Positions 11,255-24,600 of a stretch of 64,000 nt of DNA are shown one piece after another. The position numbers and the translations under genes were made by a program. The stretch is from Norana najaformis. Its lineage: Eukaryota; Annelida; Clitellata; Crassiclitellata; Hormogastridae. The notes beneath the pieces were generated by a model. That model was not told the origin of the DNA. It saw only the letters and a list, made by a program, of their open reading frames with translations, and searched no databases. Each line of letters starts with the position of its first letter. The stretch's first letter is position 1. The stretch is from the NCBI GenBank assembly GCA_964023275.1, contig OZ029919.1, positions 5,371,950 through 5,435,949 of the forward strand, given 5' to 3'.

Positions 11255-11385
11255 AATAGATGGCGATTGTGCACTAGGGACTTGCTCCAAGTCCCTCCTA
11301 CACAGTACTCGTCTCAGGGAAGGCTAAAAACCACACGCTTTGCATTACAAGATGAGCTTTCAAACAACTGGCTACCATGACACAA
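11255..11385 (-). mobile_element. tRNA-derived SINE, family D
   Basis: Family D copy in reverse orientation (ACTTGCTCCAAGTCCCTCC, then GGCTAAAAACCACACGCTTT and GGCTACCATG). The B box is eroded, so this is an old copy. Confidence 0.55.
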
Positions 11386-11929
11386 AAGGTAGTCACCTGC
11401 TGTTAACAAAACTCAGCCAGAACCAACAGATATTCCAAGATTCCTTTCCACACATGCACACCTGGGTCAAGTTTATGCCCTAACTAACAATCAGACAGTT
11501 CCTTAATTGACTACAAAGTATATCAATAGTTTATATGTATATTTAACTAACAGAGGATGTGTTTAAACACGCAGAATGCTCTAGATGATGAAGTTCAAAC
11601 AATTCAAACAAAAAAAGCAAAATATTAACAGCACTGTGCAGTTCATTTCCCGACAGTATGGCTTCCAGCAAAGCATCAATCGTGTGATGCAGAAAATGCT
11701 GACCCTATCCACTTAATCAAGAAGTAGAAATGACAAGAAAAAGTCTCTTCCACTTTTCTTTTGCTTTAAATGCAGGGTGCAGTTTGTGGCTTCAACAGTT
11801 AATGGCAAAGATCGTTCAGGAGCAAAACCTATATTAGGTGTATCCTGAATGAAAGACAGTCTGAATCAATTTGTAGAGGGCAGCAGTGAAAGGAAAAAGT
11901 ATGGACAGCAGCAAAGAGTAAGGGATTGA

Positions 11930-12300
11930 ATCTAAAGACTTCTATGGATGCTGCTGTCATATGCCAAAGCCATCAGTCAATGGTCTCTTCAAGTCAAAAT
12001 TGCAATCCAGAAATCATAATCCGTTGGAGAAGCTTGGTCGAATTCCGATATGTCAGAGAAAAAAGAAGCCAGGCTAAGGTGGGTAAGTAAGTTGATAGAG
12101 ATGCGTCTTTAGACCTGAGTGACATGAAAGAATTGCAGAATGAACTGAACTGGATAGTAAATTCCTACGCTTTGGAGCAGCTACCAAAAAGGCTCGAGAC
12201 CCCAACAATGTTCAGGTATGGGGCAAAGCAAATCACTGTCCATTGATCGAGTGCAATATCTAGAGTATTAGCGTGAGGGGAGAGCATGGAACACAGATAT
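11930..12300 (-). mobile_element. Family B non-LTR 3' fragment in the 3' flank of the two-UBC gene
   Basis: Minus-strand translation with frameshifts shows an RT C-terminus (about AAPK..N.LSSSVHS, LKTHL..LTYPP). It is followed by the family B 3' UTR (the plus strand has AAATCATAATCCGTTGGAGA). Copies of family B usually end in a TCTAA tail. Confidence 0.55.
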
Positions 12301-13010
12301 GTCGGCTGATTTAAATGCAGCACTTCGTGAACTATAACCCAGATTTGAAATGAGTTCTTTGCTAAATGGACAAATGCATCTTCAGTCTTTCAGGGTAAGA
12401 GGTTAGGAACTTCCCCATATCCCTACAATTCACACCTTGATTGCTCTGCCCAAGAAAACTGAATAACTGCTGCAATCTAAACTGTTTTAAAATGAACTAT
12501 GAATGCACAAACCAATCGACATTACAAGCTCATCTATTTGGAAGCAAATCATCTAAGTCTTTGCAAAACAACCCTGGTTTCCTGAACACATGCCAATACA
12601 CTGTTGCAAGATTGTACTTTACATTTCAGCTAACGGTTTTCAATGTGCGGTTTCATTGCAGATTGTTTTTCAGCAACACAGTAGTCCCATACACTTGCAC
12701 TATACAAATAAATTCAAAAAGACCACATTGATATTACATTTAAATAATAATAAATAAATTAAAAGTCATAACATGGCGATGCCTTTAATGTCTTTTTACT
12801 TGCATTTCAATTGACATGACCGCGAAGCAAGCACTAGAGAATTCTGCCCGCTCATAAGAGCATCAGTCGACACATTCAACACCACCTTCAGCAGTCAAAG
12901 ACCACTGCTGAATGCCAGAACACACCCTGACCCCTTTCCTTAGCTACGTGACTAGCGGCCTGGGGCTGAGCGGGTGGGGCTGCTAAGGTCGCAGAGTAAC
13001 AGTCTACAAA
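12300..13010. other. 3' flank / probable 3' UTR of the two-UBC gene
   Basis: Directly downstream of the stop at 13011 on the minus strand. No polyadenylation signal could be picked with confidence. The plus-strand frame at 12441-12731 has no family resemblance. Confidence 0.4.
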
Positions 13011-16000
13011 TTAATTTCTGTCGGAAGTTCGGTTGGCACTCGGAGTGTTTAGTAAATTGACGAGTTTGGAAGGTGGTTCCAGCTTCTGCAGCTCAGATCT
13101 CAGATTCTGTATCGCTCTCTCCAGCTTTGTGCTCTTGCTCATACGATTCCAATCTTCCACTTCCTGCAGAACGTACACCAAAGAATTTTTTAGATATTAT
13201 CATCAAAACTACAAGAAATAAGTATGTATGTACGTATGTAGGTAGGTATATATGTATGCAAGCATGCATTCACGCCTGCATATATGTACAGTATGTACAC
13301 ATCAAGATATTCAACATAGCTCAGTTTAAGCTACCTCACAACAACACTGCACACAGGGCCATCTAACTCCAAAAACTGTATAATCGCCACGTTGCGTGTA
13401 AACACACCAGCAGTGCCACCTGGCAAACCTGTCAAGACATTTACATATTTTGTTGCAACAATTTAAATTTGAATTTTACCAGGTAGCAAACGATCCCATT
13501 TAAAATGGTGCAAAGCATTTTCAGATTGTGTGAGAATAAAATAAACATTCTACTGATCGTTTAACATCAAGACATCACATGGTACGTCACGCAATGGACA
13601 TGAAGAGGCTGATAATATCAAGTTAAAGTGATTTATTTATTTACTTTATTTATTAAAGCACTTATAACGTGTGCAGTGTCAGTACACCTGAGTCTGAGGC
13701 ATGGATGTGTGTTCTTTAAGGGCCAAGGTGGAATCATGCAAAAGCCACGGTAAAGTAGTAAGTCTTAACAAGTGATTTAAAAGACGATATTGAGTTTGCA
13801 AGTCAGGCCTTTTGTGGTAAACGATTCCAAATATGAGAAGCGGAACAGCTAAAGGCATGTGATTCTATGATTGTCCTGAGTCTATGTTTAGAGTATCTTT
13901 TCAAAGTGGTGGAACTTCAGTGCTCAATTATCATTACTTTCTGGGCTACTTGTCAGTTACCACCACGAATACAGGAATGAGGTAGGCAAACACTTGTAGC
14001 TTAGAAGCAACGCTAATGTGATCAAAACAACTAATACAATCAAACCAACACACACAACCAATTAAGACTAGCAATCAAAATCCGACTGTTTTTTTATGTA
14101 AAGCAGAGAAAGAAATGAGTCGTAAGAAGTTACTTCGAGAATGCGATCCTTTTTGAGATAGAAGTGCGACCTGATGACGTCTTCGAATCCCAAACTTGGG
14201 TTCTGTAGCTGCCCAATCATGGCGTGCTTAATTGTGTTTATGCGGATATCTGCTCAACAAACCAACACCAGATCAAACAAGGAATTAGCTAGCTGTATAT
14301 GCTAAGGCATTATATTAATTCTCATTATTAAGGACACAGTTCTTGTTTTTATACTAGATTGTGAGGTTTTGGTTTTAAATTTATCTAAGAAAGAGCCCTT
14401 TCTTCATTGGCAAGATCTGAAACACACTTGTGTAGTTGAGTTAGCTAGCCATGTGTGTGGCACTATTATGTGGAAATTAAAAGGTGATATATTCAGTGTT
14501 TTGTTACATACATACTGGTACATATGGTCATTAGTCCTTTAAGTAAGCTTTGGTAACATCTGGTTTCAGTCATTCCTCTCAGACCACCTTCAATCTGTCG
14601 TTTTCAGGTCCCCACGGTCCCTCTGGTCCCAAATCTTTTTGGTCTCCCCCAGACGATTAATATACACAAATTGGCCCTGAAAATCACCAGCAAAATACGC
14701 AAAGTTGATCAAGAGACTGATGAAAACACAAACCGAGATTGTACTCCGCACTGTGTTTCTCTCCCGGCTCTGTGCCAATTTCTTGCTCATAGCCAGGCTC
14801 ATTAAAATACGGTTCAGGCACCAGAATGAGAGACTGTATCGACACAAGCACCTGAAAATAAACACCAATCTTTTATTTTACCAAACAAAGATATCACAAA
14901 AAGCAAAACACAATAAAAAAGAAAAACACAGCAAACTGACAACAACAGCTGTCTTTGATGTTATACTACTAACAGCATCAGAAAAAAAATTAAATCAACC
15001 ACTGTAAACCACCAACAAAAATAACTCACTGTGGGTGGTGGGTAGATAAGTAAAATAGGTAGATTATTTGCATACTTCCATGAAAAAAGACCCAATACGA
15101 TAATATATATTTAAATTTACCTAAACAACAAACAACTATGCCTCAAATAGTAAAATCTGGCCCATCATAAGTTTATTTGGGTAATCTTGTTATTACATCC
15201 ATAAACTTTATCCAGCATCTTGAGAAAAATTTTTTACGAAAATATACATGGAACTATAACAAAATTATATTCTAAATGAGCAACATCTCATAAATTCAGT
15301 CTATTATTTAGGTGAACTCAAACTCAAATTTTAAATCTGCATAACAACTTGTATTAATACAGTTTCACTTATAACATAATCTTAGAAACCCCAACATACA
15401 GCTAATCAACCAAGTGAAGAACAGGTAAATACAGGTATAGGTATACCGAAAACAATAGGAATGCCGGATTCTTGTTACCTGCAGTATCGTAGACGTTGTT
15501 TCATTCCATTGTTCTCCCTGCTGGCCATCCCACGTTCCAAGTAATGACAAACAAACTTTTCCACAGCTAGAACCACAACAAGATCCATAGTTACTGTACA
15601 ACCACACAACATACTCCATGCAACCGTATCATACCTAACCACTTCAAAACTTAAAGGTTCAAAATGCTGTGCATTACTGGTCACATATTTCAGTCTTCAT
15701 GCTACGATTCACATCAAATTCACATCATATTCACAACTGTTTAGATCAGATACAAATAACATACATACAAACAAACAAACAAATACGCATACATACTTAC
15801 ATACCTCCACTACATACACACATACAAAGAAGAATATCACATGTAAATATTAGGCAGCTCAAGCTGGAAGGCAGAAGAGTTCATACAGCCACAGTTATAA
15901 TTTAAATCATCATTTGTGAGGTTAGCACCTGATGGGTTCTTGAAATGTGCTATATAAATGTTCAGATACATACATACAGAGGTATCATAAAAACATAGTA

Positions 16001-18615
16001 CAACGTAGAATGTAAAATTAATTAATGTAATTTCAATTTCTTAATTAATCCAGCATCATCTTTTAACAACAATACAATGACTCACTTGTAAAGATTGGGA
16101 TTAAATCTAACTGTTCCACTACCAGTAGTCTGCAAAAACATGCAAACATCTTGCTGTACAACAATATCTGGGATAACTGATCAATAATAATCGCACACAA
16201 CCAATCAGTCAAAGAATAATAAATAATAAGTCACTCTTGTTCAAATATTTAAGCAAAGCATTTACTTTTCATTTAGTTTAACTGTTTTTTCTCCTGTGAA
16301 TTTGTATCTCATTATTTTTTGTTTAGCACAATTGTGGCAAAATATGGTTCATATTCTGCAAAATCAGACTAAAGGAAAAGCCAGTAACAAAATCAGGATC
16401 AAGGTAACACTGCATCTCAAAATATCATTAATACAGGGACAATATCATATTTACCATTACACCAACGATTCTGTATCATTGTCGTCACTGTCATCGTCAC
16501 CATCATCATCTCATCGTCACCATCATCAGCATTTATTATTTCTTCATTTACTAAGTCCCACTACCTAATGTCTAAGCATCAATCGATGGTGCTGAGCAAT
16601 TGTGAGTGAAGGATTTGCTCAAGGTCCCCACACAGTAACCATCTCAGCTGCCAGAGGAGTATAAGAACAACAGACCAACCTGTAGGTTGACAAGGGGAGG
16701 AATTTTCGGATATCCGGTTGGAAAGAAGATGTCAAACTGGAAACAGCCACAAGAGTAAGGAGTGTCCTCCGGCCTGCAACAAATTCACCCAATGATTACT
16801 TAATTAACAAAGTTTAATCTTAGGAAGCAAAGTAGTAGCCACTCTCTGTGTTAGTAATACGTGTAGCAGTAAAATTTCTTTGGAAATAGCTATCTGTCTG
16901 TCTGTCTGTCAGTCAGTCAGCCAGCCAGCCAGTCAGTCAGTCAGTCAGTCAGTCTGTCTATCTATCCTATCTATAACGTATGTAATTCGTGCATAGTCAG
17001 TCGTAAGAGTCATCACCAGCGACATGAAGATCCAATAGTCTGCCACTGAAATGTTTTTGTAGACATAAGTAGGACAACAGAGGAAATAGCCAAAAGAAGA
17101 AATTACTAAAAAGTATTGAGAAAACAAACTAACTGTGATAAAATTGAATCTGACTAGTCTAAGTATGGTAAGGCAAGGTAACATTTAGGTATTCATAGCA
17201 CATCAGCCACAGAAGTCCGAAAAGGAACAATCTGTGAAATGAGGAAATTCAGTCCAGTTGAAAACTAGCAGGTCTTTGCAAAGCGAGGGTGAAACACCAT
17301 AACAAAGAACTGCGATCCAGAAATTCTAGTTTTAATTGATAACAGAAGGCTATTTAAAATATGTATATAACAGCATAACTATTTACAAGAAGTATGACGA
17401 AATTACCCAGTTATTAAAGCTTTCATTAATGTTAGCTTGTCATCATCCTGCAAGCAAATATGAAAAACAGACAAATTATATTCACATCTAATCCAATGAC
17501 TTCTATAGCGCCGCTAATACAAAGCACAGGGCATCGATGGTCACTATCTCAATCAAACATTAAATCAGAGGAGCTCTCAACAGACACTTAGTGAGACACA
17601 GTACCAGTATACGCACACAGCGGCTGTTGGCTAATGCGCCGATTGTTTTTACGGTGGTTCGAATCCAGGATAAAAAGTTACCTGATTCTTGTAAAGCCAT
17701 GAAAGTATTAAATAAAGGTTGTCCTCTGGTACATTTCTTGTTATTGTTTAAGTCATTTACTGACTCACCAACAATGGTAAATTACACAAATCTGAATTAG
17801 GACAAACTTAAAGGGTCATCCCTGAACCTTTGTCGCATTGAAGTACACAGGTAGAAAGATCTTTCAACCCAAGGCAACTCTGATGACTTCAAGCAAGTCA
17901 GCTACAACCATTCCTTAATCTAATCTAATCTAAAGACTTCTACAGCACCGTTATCATGATGCTCAAGGCATCAGTCAGTGGTCGATTCAAGTCAAAATCA
18001 CAATTCAAAATCATAATCCATTGAAGAAGCCAGACCTGTAAAATTCCGATAAGTCAGAGGAACCAGAAGTTAGGCTATGCCGGGTAAACAAGATGAAACA
18101 AATGAGTCTTAAGTTCAGACCAGAATGACATCAAAGAAATGACAGAATGAATAGAACTTGGCAGCGAATTCCAAAGCTCTTGACCAGCAACCAAGAACGC
18201 TCTAGAGACCAACACTGTTCTGGTATGAGAGACAACACCTTACCCTACAAAACATTTCATTCTTAAACAAGAAACACAGAAAGAGGCAGAAGTTCAGATT
18301 CATAAATCCAGCCGCCTACTCATCATTCATTCTTTAAATTTTCCACATCCACATCTTACATTCTGCCTGGCTCCCCACAATCTTCCACCCAATTTCGCTC
18401 AGTTTTACAACCACAGATGACGTGAACTGTTGACTAAAGTCTTAACTGGACCATGCTGCCATCCCAAAATGCTTTCTTCATTTATTTATTACTTTGAACA
18501 ACCATGCAGAACGGGTGAAACAAGACAAACTAACTGTTCTGACAAAGATGGCCGAGCTGAGATTGAGAGGTAACGATATAGCCAGTGAAGTCAATTCTTG
18601 AGCAATTCGAAAAAT
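13011..18615 (-). CDS. Two-UBC gene, exons 25-32: catalytic BIRC6-type UBC domain and C-terminus
   Basis: Exons: 18615-18535, 17447-17407, 16773-16680, 16129-16086, 15566-15479, 14851-14734, 14249-14134, 13163-13011. Reads [68 protein letters not shown], then [14 protein letters not shown]: the FNPN(L) motif and the catalytic Cys (about residue 784) of the UBE2O/BIRC6 class of E2s. [16 protein letters not shown] follows, then the post-UBC helix [13 protein letters not shown] and a final coiled-coil-like tail with Leu/Glu/Lys periodicity. All key residues are present, so activity is expected. A retroelement begins about 40 bases upstream of the exon 25 acceptor. Confidence 0.9.
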
Positions 18616-21600
18616 CTGTACAAAACAATACAGCGATTTTTATTTATTTATTTATATCTAACTCCTTGTTGGGTCTTGCCCCCTCTTACTTGAGGGAGCT
18701 TTGCCTACCTGTCCGGTCCAATTTGGGACGCGCTTCTCTTCACTCCGCTGCTAGTGGTTATCTATTAGTGCCTTGCGCTCGCAGCTCGACCATGCAGCGT
18801 CGTGCTTTCTCTGTTGCTGGCCCAACCCTCTGGAACGGACTTCCTGTTACTCGACGTCTTCTACCCCGGGATTTTACTTCTATCTTCTATTCTTCTCTTA
18901 AGACTGTTCTTTGTTGCCGAGGTTGGTTTGGGAGCGCTTCTGAGTAGTTTTCTTGAAGGGGCGCTATATAAGTGTTCTGTAAAATAAATAAATAAATAAA
19001 TAAATATAAATAAATAATCAGATATAAGGACTTACACCACCGTCATCATTAATACACAAGGCATCAATTGATGGTCGCTTCAAGTGAAACCATAGTAAAA
19101 AATCGTATTCTGCTAACGTGTCTCCTTTCTATTTTGTGGCAAATTAAAAACACTGGCTGAGAAGCGCCTACCCTCATTAGCTACATTGTAAGATAATGTA
19201 CCATTGTTTTCTTGAAGTAACGAATTGGTTAAACCGGGGTATGGTAACCAATTGATTAGAGCATTCAGCTTGTAATGCAAAGTACAGGTTCAACCCTCTT
19301 CTGAGACAGTTACTGTGTAGAGACTTTCAGTAAGTCCTTCACTCACAATTGCTCAGCACCACTGACTGATTCTTAGTCATTAGGTAGTGGCGCTTAATAA
19401 ATGCAGAATTGTAAAAATCTGCAAGAAGAAAAAACATCCAGTCATTGCTGTGCACAAACAAATTCCTCAGTTTGTCCCTTCCACAGTTCAGCAAGCGCCT
19501 GAAGTCTATATTATTTGACAGTGGTCTCATTGGTTCAGGTTGGGAGCGCCTCTGATGAGTCTGTTCTTGAAGTGGTGCTTTATAAATATCAGATTACAAT
19601 TACAATATAAGTTTTCAGATAAATGTTCTGTAAGTTCAGACACAAACAAACACAAACGCCAAAGACACAACGACATGACTTTCACGTAAAAACTGCCTTC
19701 ACCTGCGACTGACTAAGTGCCTCTTGCTTTTTAAAAACTTTTGCAAAATGATGCGTGTTTGGAGAGTCAACTGAAACACGAACAAAACATAAGCATTAAA
19801 GCAGTTTTTATACAACTATTTAAAGAGCTTTGAAATTTGCAGCCATAAAAGCTAAGAAACTTGTACAACTATTTAAAAATCTTTTAAATGCGCAGCCATA
19901 AAAGCTAAAAAACGGCACTTTTGTAAAGTATTTCCTCCAACATAAGGTTCTTTCATCCCCCTTTTTAGATTGACCTGCAGATTCTGAAAGGACTGGCCGA
20001 GGATTCTGGCTTGCTTTTGAAAAATCCATAAAGTAAATATTGCTTCTATATAATTAAACCATTTCCCCACCTATTTGCATTGGCCTATGGGATATGAAAG
20101 GACCATCTCTGGATTCTGAATTGCCGATCCCTGATGCCACATGCACGACAATAGTAGCACTATAAAAGTTTAAGATTCAGATGCTACTCAGTCAGAAAGG
20201 CTAAACCTGTTTATCTTTAAAAACTGACTAGACTCACTGTCAAAAGAACACGACAGAAACTGTAGTTCACTCATCACCAGCCTGTACTTGGTTTCCAGAG
20301 AAAGCTGTCAACATTCAGACACAACTCACTATTGAAAAGAAGTATTTACACCCAATTCATAACTGAAAAACTATTTAAACCAAAATTATCATTTAGACTA
20401 AATTTACTATTCATAAGAAATGATCAGACAACGGTTCACTCTGGGATTACTAAATGAACGTCAACCCGATCTTCTCCGATCTGAAACTATTCATCTTCAT
20501 CAGCTTATTACAGTTTTTCTGCTTATGGTTATTAGAAGAACATGACGCTAGAATGGCTTCCTACTTCATCCGACGATATTGATACGTCCATCACCTCTGG
20601 TTCAGTTGATACCTCAAAGCCATTTCTTCGAGACTCTGGTTGTCTGTCTGGATCAAGGTTAAGCCGACGAAAAGCCTCTGGTGGAACACAGAAAAAATCA
20701 TCAGTGCCGAGCATGAACCTGATCAAGGATTTTCTAGAATCAGGCTTAAAAACCAGTCTCTTAATTAAAAAATCATCAGTGCCGAGCAGGAACCTGATCA
20801 AGGATTTTCTAGAATCAGGCTTAAAAACCAGTCTCTTAATTACCTGACCTATCTGATTTTGACCAGGTTTCTCCAGTGGATTACAATTTTTTACTACGAT
20901 ATCACTTGGAGTGATCGATTGATGCCTTGACCGTTATAATTAATCATCACTACATAAGCATTTTGATTAGAATTTCCTACATTTTTCTAGTAGATACAAT
21001 GAATTTACAGTTAGTGTCGTTGAATGTTGTGTCCCAGAAGTGGCGCACTGATATTGTTGCTTAACTCCAGATTTAACCTAAAAGAACAAAATAATCATCG
21101 AACAAATTATAAAAACATACCTGAAACGTCTTTGAACAAACCCTGAAATTCTCTGAAAGAAACAAAGAAAATTTATTAGCTAAAACACAGAGAATTTTAA
21201 ATTTTTTAAATCATAAATGCATTCAGTAATATTTTCTTCAATTAACTTTGGCCTGATTTTTGTAATTTGCTGTTGCTTGTCTCAAAGCAACATAACCAGA
21301 ATAAAACGGTGTCTAAGTTACTGGACTGCCGTAGATTTGCTGTGCTTTAGCTGGAAGATCTTTAAACCCTGCAGGAGTTTCTGTAAAGATGTGCAAACAA
21401 GCATGGTGCATTGTCCAACTTGGAGTAGAAGGTATGTTTTAGTTAAAATGATGTTTTCCAGTAAAAGCACATCTAGAGTCAGTCATAAGTTAGCTGGGTT
21501 CTCAATGCCATATTCAATTTCTATACCAGGAATGGGCACTCAAGCTGAATGCTGAAATAAAGCAAAACTATCAGTTATGATTACAGAATTCACAAAATCT

Positions 21601-24600
21601 AACGTGACGTTCGAGAAAACCAACTAAAAACAGCCAAAATAGAGCAGCAGCACCAGGTGACTTGCTTCAGATGCCAAACCTGGCGAGTTTTTCTTCAGCA
21701 GTTGCAGCACTGTACGTGTCGGTACTTGAAGATACGGAGGGCTCAGTCGGACTGGTGGCCCGTTCCTTATTTCTCTTCGACACTACGACCCCTTCTTTCT
21801 TTGGTGGCTTTGGTATACACCCATTACCAGCCTTACATATATGATGAAGGAGCACGTTTGCCTACAAAGAACACCACAAATAAATCCACAAGATAAAACA
21901 ATCAGATAGCACTCATTATTTGCCAAATATATACAGATATCCAATTAATAGCAGGATAAACAACTCCTAACTATATAAAAGAATATTTCAGCTGGTGCAC
22001 ACACAGGTACTTAAACTCAGCCATTTTCCTCTATGGAGCACCAGACATTTATATCATCCTTGCCAAGCATTTCCATGCGGGACCCATATTTCCATATGAA
22101 AACCATACAGGTTCCACCATATTCCCATATTATTATTTTGCATTTAAGGACTTGCTCTAGGTCCCTACACAGTAACTGTCTAATAGGGGAGGCTCGAACC
22201 CATATTCTTTGTGTTACAAGCCGAGCACTCTATTCAATCGGCTACCGTGGAAACCATATGGGTCCCATCAAATTTTTATGGGTATGCGGGCAGGGTTAGT
22301 GCCATCCAGTCACCAGTCTCTACCTAATTCTTACCAAAAAAATCAGTTCACTTGTTAAACAGTGAAGACAAGATCTGTAACAAACAACTAACTGAGAATA
22401 TTTTTATAACCCGACAATATTGTTAGAATCTTTTCAAAAACAAATTAAAACACATGCAAATAAATTATAAAAAGCTGAATATGCAGATGTGCTATTAGTT
22501 AAACTAAAGAACTTTATTTTAACAAAAACATACTTTCTGCTCCAAGTTGGATAAAAGTTGGTAAAGAGATTCCTGTTGATCTGAGAGTTTACCGAGAAGT
22601 GGAACAAGCTGCGGCTGAAGAGCTAGAACAGATGAACAGAAAAGATGAACAGAACATAATTACCATTCTAAAATTATTACAGCCGTAAAGCGACACAATT
22701 GCAACACTATTTCAATCGTTACAAGTTCCATTTTGCGAAACATTTCCCAGTATCAGCAAACTACCATTTCACATATTAGAATGAGAGTTTTGAAAGCATA
22801 AGGAAAACAGGTCCTATATCTATCTATAAGGCGCAATCAACAGCAAACAAGAAGGTTTATCATGTGCTTAGTACAAAAATTAGTCTCCTCCACTCACAAG
22901 AACTGATTTTCTTTTAACAAAAGTACCAGTGCATACCTATTTCTTTGATGATATCTACTAGGACCCTGTACACCTGCAAAATAAATAATTCATCGCTTAA
23001 TAAAAGTGACAACACTTTTTATTGCTTTATTGCACATAGTACTACTTCCATTTTGTAACAATACTAAACAGAAAAAACTATGATAAAATTAAACCAATAA
23101 TTTAAATAAATGAGTCAACAAATGGTAAGAAAGGAGTCTTTGTAGGAAGGAGTGTAACAGAAGAGTTTTGGGTGTTCTGAAGGAGCGTTAGATGTATCAA
23201 AAATAAGCCAAAAAGTTCCCTATATCAACCAAAACAGTCAATTAAGATGGGCCTGTTAAACACCGAATAGTTCATAAGCAGGATTTTAAAACTTACGACT
23301 GTGTGGCGACAGATCTCAAGAAATGAATCAGTCTTGAGATATTGCTGGAACAGAAACATTTCTCAAACATGTAACAACCATCCAGCATCAACAGGTTAAA
23401 AAATCACTACTCGGTAATTTGTTAATCAATCTCCTCACCACTCGGTAATTTGTTAATCAATCTCTCTCACCACTCGGTAATTTGTTAATCAATCTCTCTC
23501 ACTACTCAGTAATTTGTTAATCAATCTCTCTCACTACTCGGTAATTTGTTAGTCAATCTCTCTCACTACTCGGTAATTTGTTAATCTCTCTCAGTCAGTA
23601 ACTGAGCCAATCAGCAAGTTGGTTGTTTCAGCCACTCAGTGAATCTCTAACTGAGCTATAAGGAAATTTAAAGCAAATGATTACTGGTTAAGTAACTGTC
23701 TGGTTTGGAGAGTCAGTAACTGACTGGCAGTGAGTCAATCTCCGAGTCAATCCGATAACTGATATCTCCAAGTAAGTAATCATGCCAGTCAGTGAACTGA
23801 TACCTCTATGAATCAGTAATTGAGTGAATAAGTGAACTGATCTCGCCAGGTCGCTAACTGTGCCTTGTGAGTAAGTTACACTAATATGAGCCAATCAGCT
23901 ATTCAAAGCAGTGAGTTAAAAGGTAATTAAAACAACAGGCGTCTCACACACGACATTTGGTAAAACGTGTTTACGTTTTAGGAAATATCATTGTTCACAT
24001 TTTCCACTTCAATGTAATCACAAAGAGCTTGTAAAAGCAGGATCTACTGTACACAATTAGCTTAAATACATTGGTTTAAGAGAATTTTACTTCAGCAAAC
24101 GGAATCAGAGCAGATCCTTCGAGGATGTTATAAACATCAGTGACAGGATCGATGCTTTCGATCTGCTCCTTGATGCTGCCTCCCTCTGGTGAGTCACACA
24201 CGAGTTGTTCGCTGCTGCTGGCGCTGCTGCTGGTGCTGCTGGAAGAGGCGCTACTGACGGCACCTGTCGAGTGACTGGTGCGAGGTTTCAGCTGCGGAGC
24301 GTGGTTGGCATACAGAATCTTCAGCTCCAGCAGAATTTTATGCAGAACTGATTCAATCTGAAAGAATATAAGCACGAATATAGGATGAGTGACAAAGAAT
24401 ATAGGATGAGTGACAAGACGGTTGATCTGTAACTTGATATGGTAACACAGTGGAAAGTGCAATGACCTTACAATTCTGTGACCTGGATTCAGCTCCCCGC
24501 ATGCAGCAGGTGAAATTGAAATTGTTGAAATATGCAAAACCCCAATGTACAAGTGTCTCATCAAATTCAATGCACAGAGTAAAATAACATACCTCAATGT

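Noticed and set aside
12441-12731. 96-codon plus-strand frame beyond the two-UBC stop
   Set aside because: AT-rich, no homology, antisense to the likely 3' UTR.
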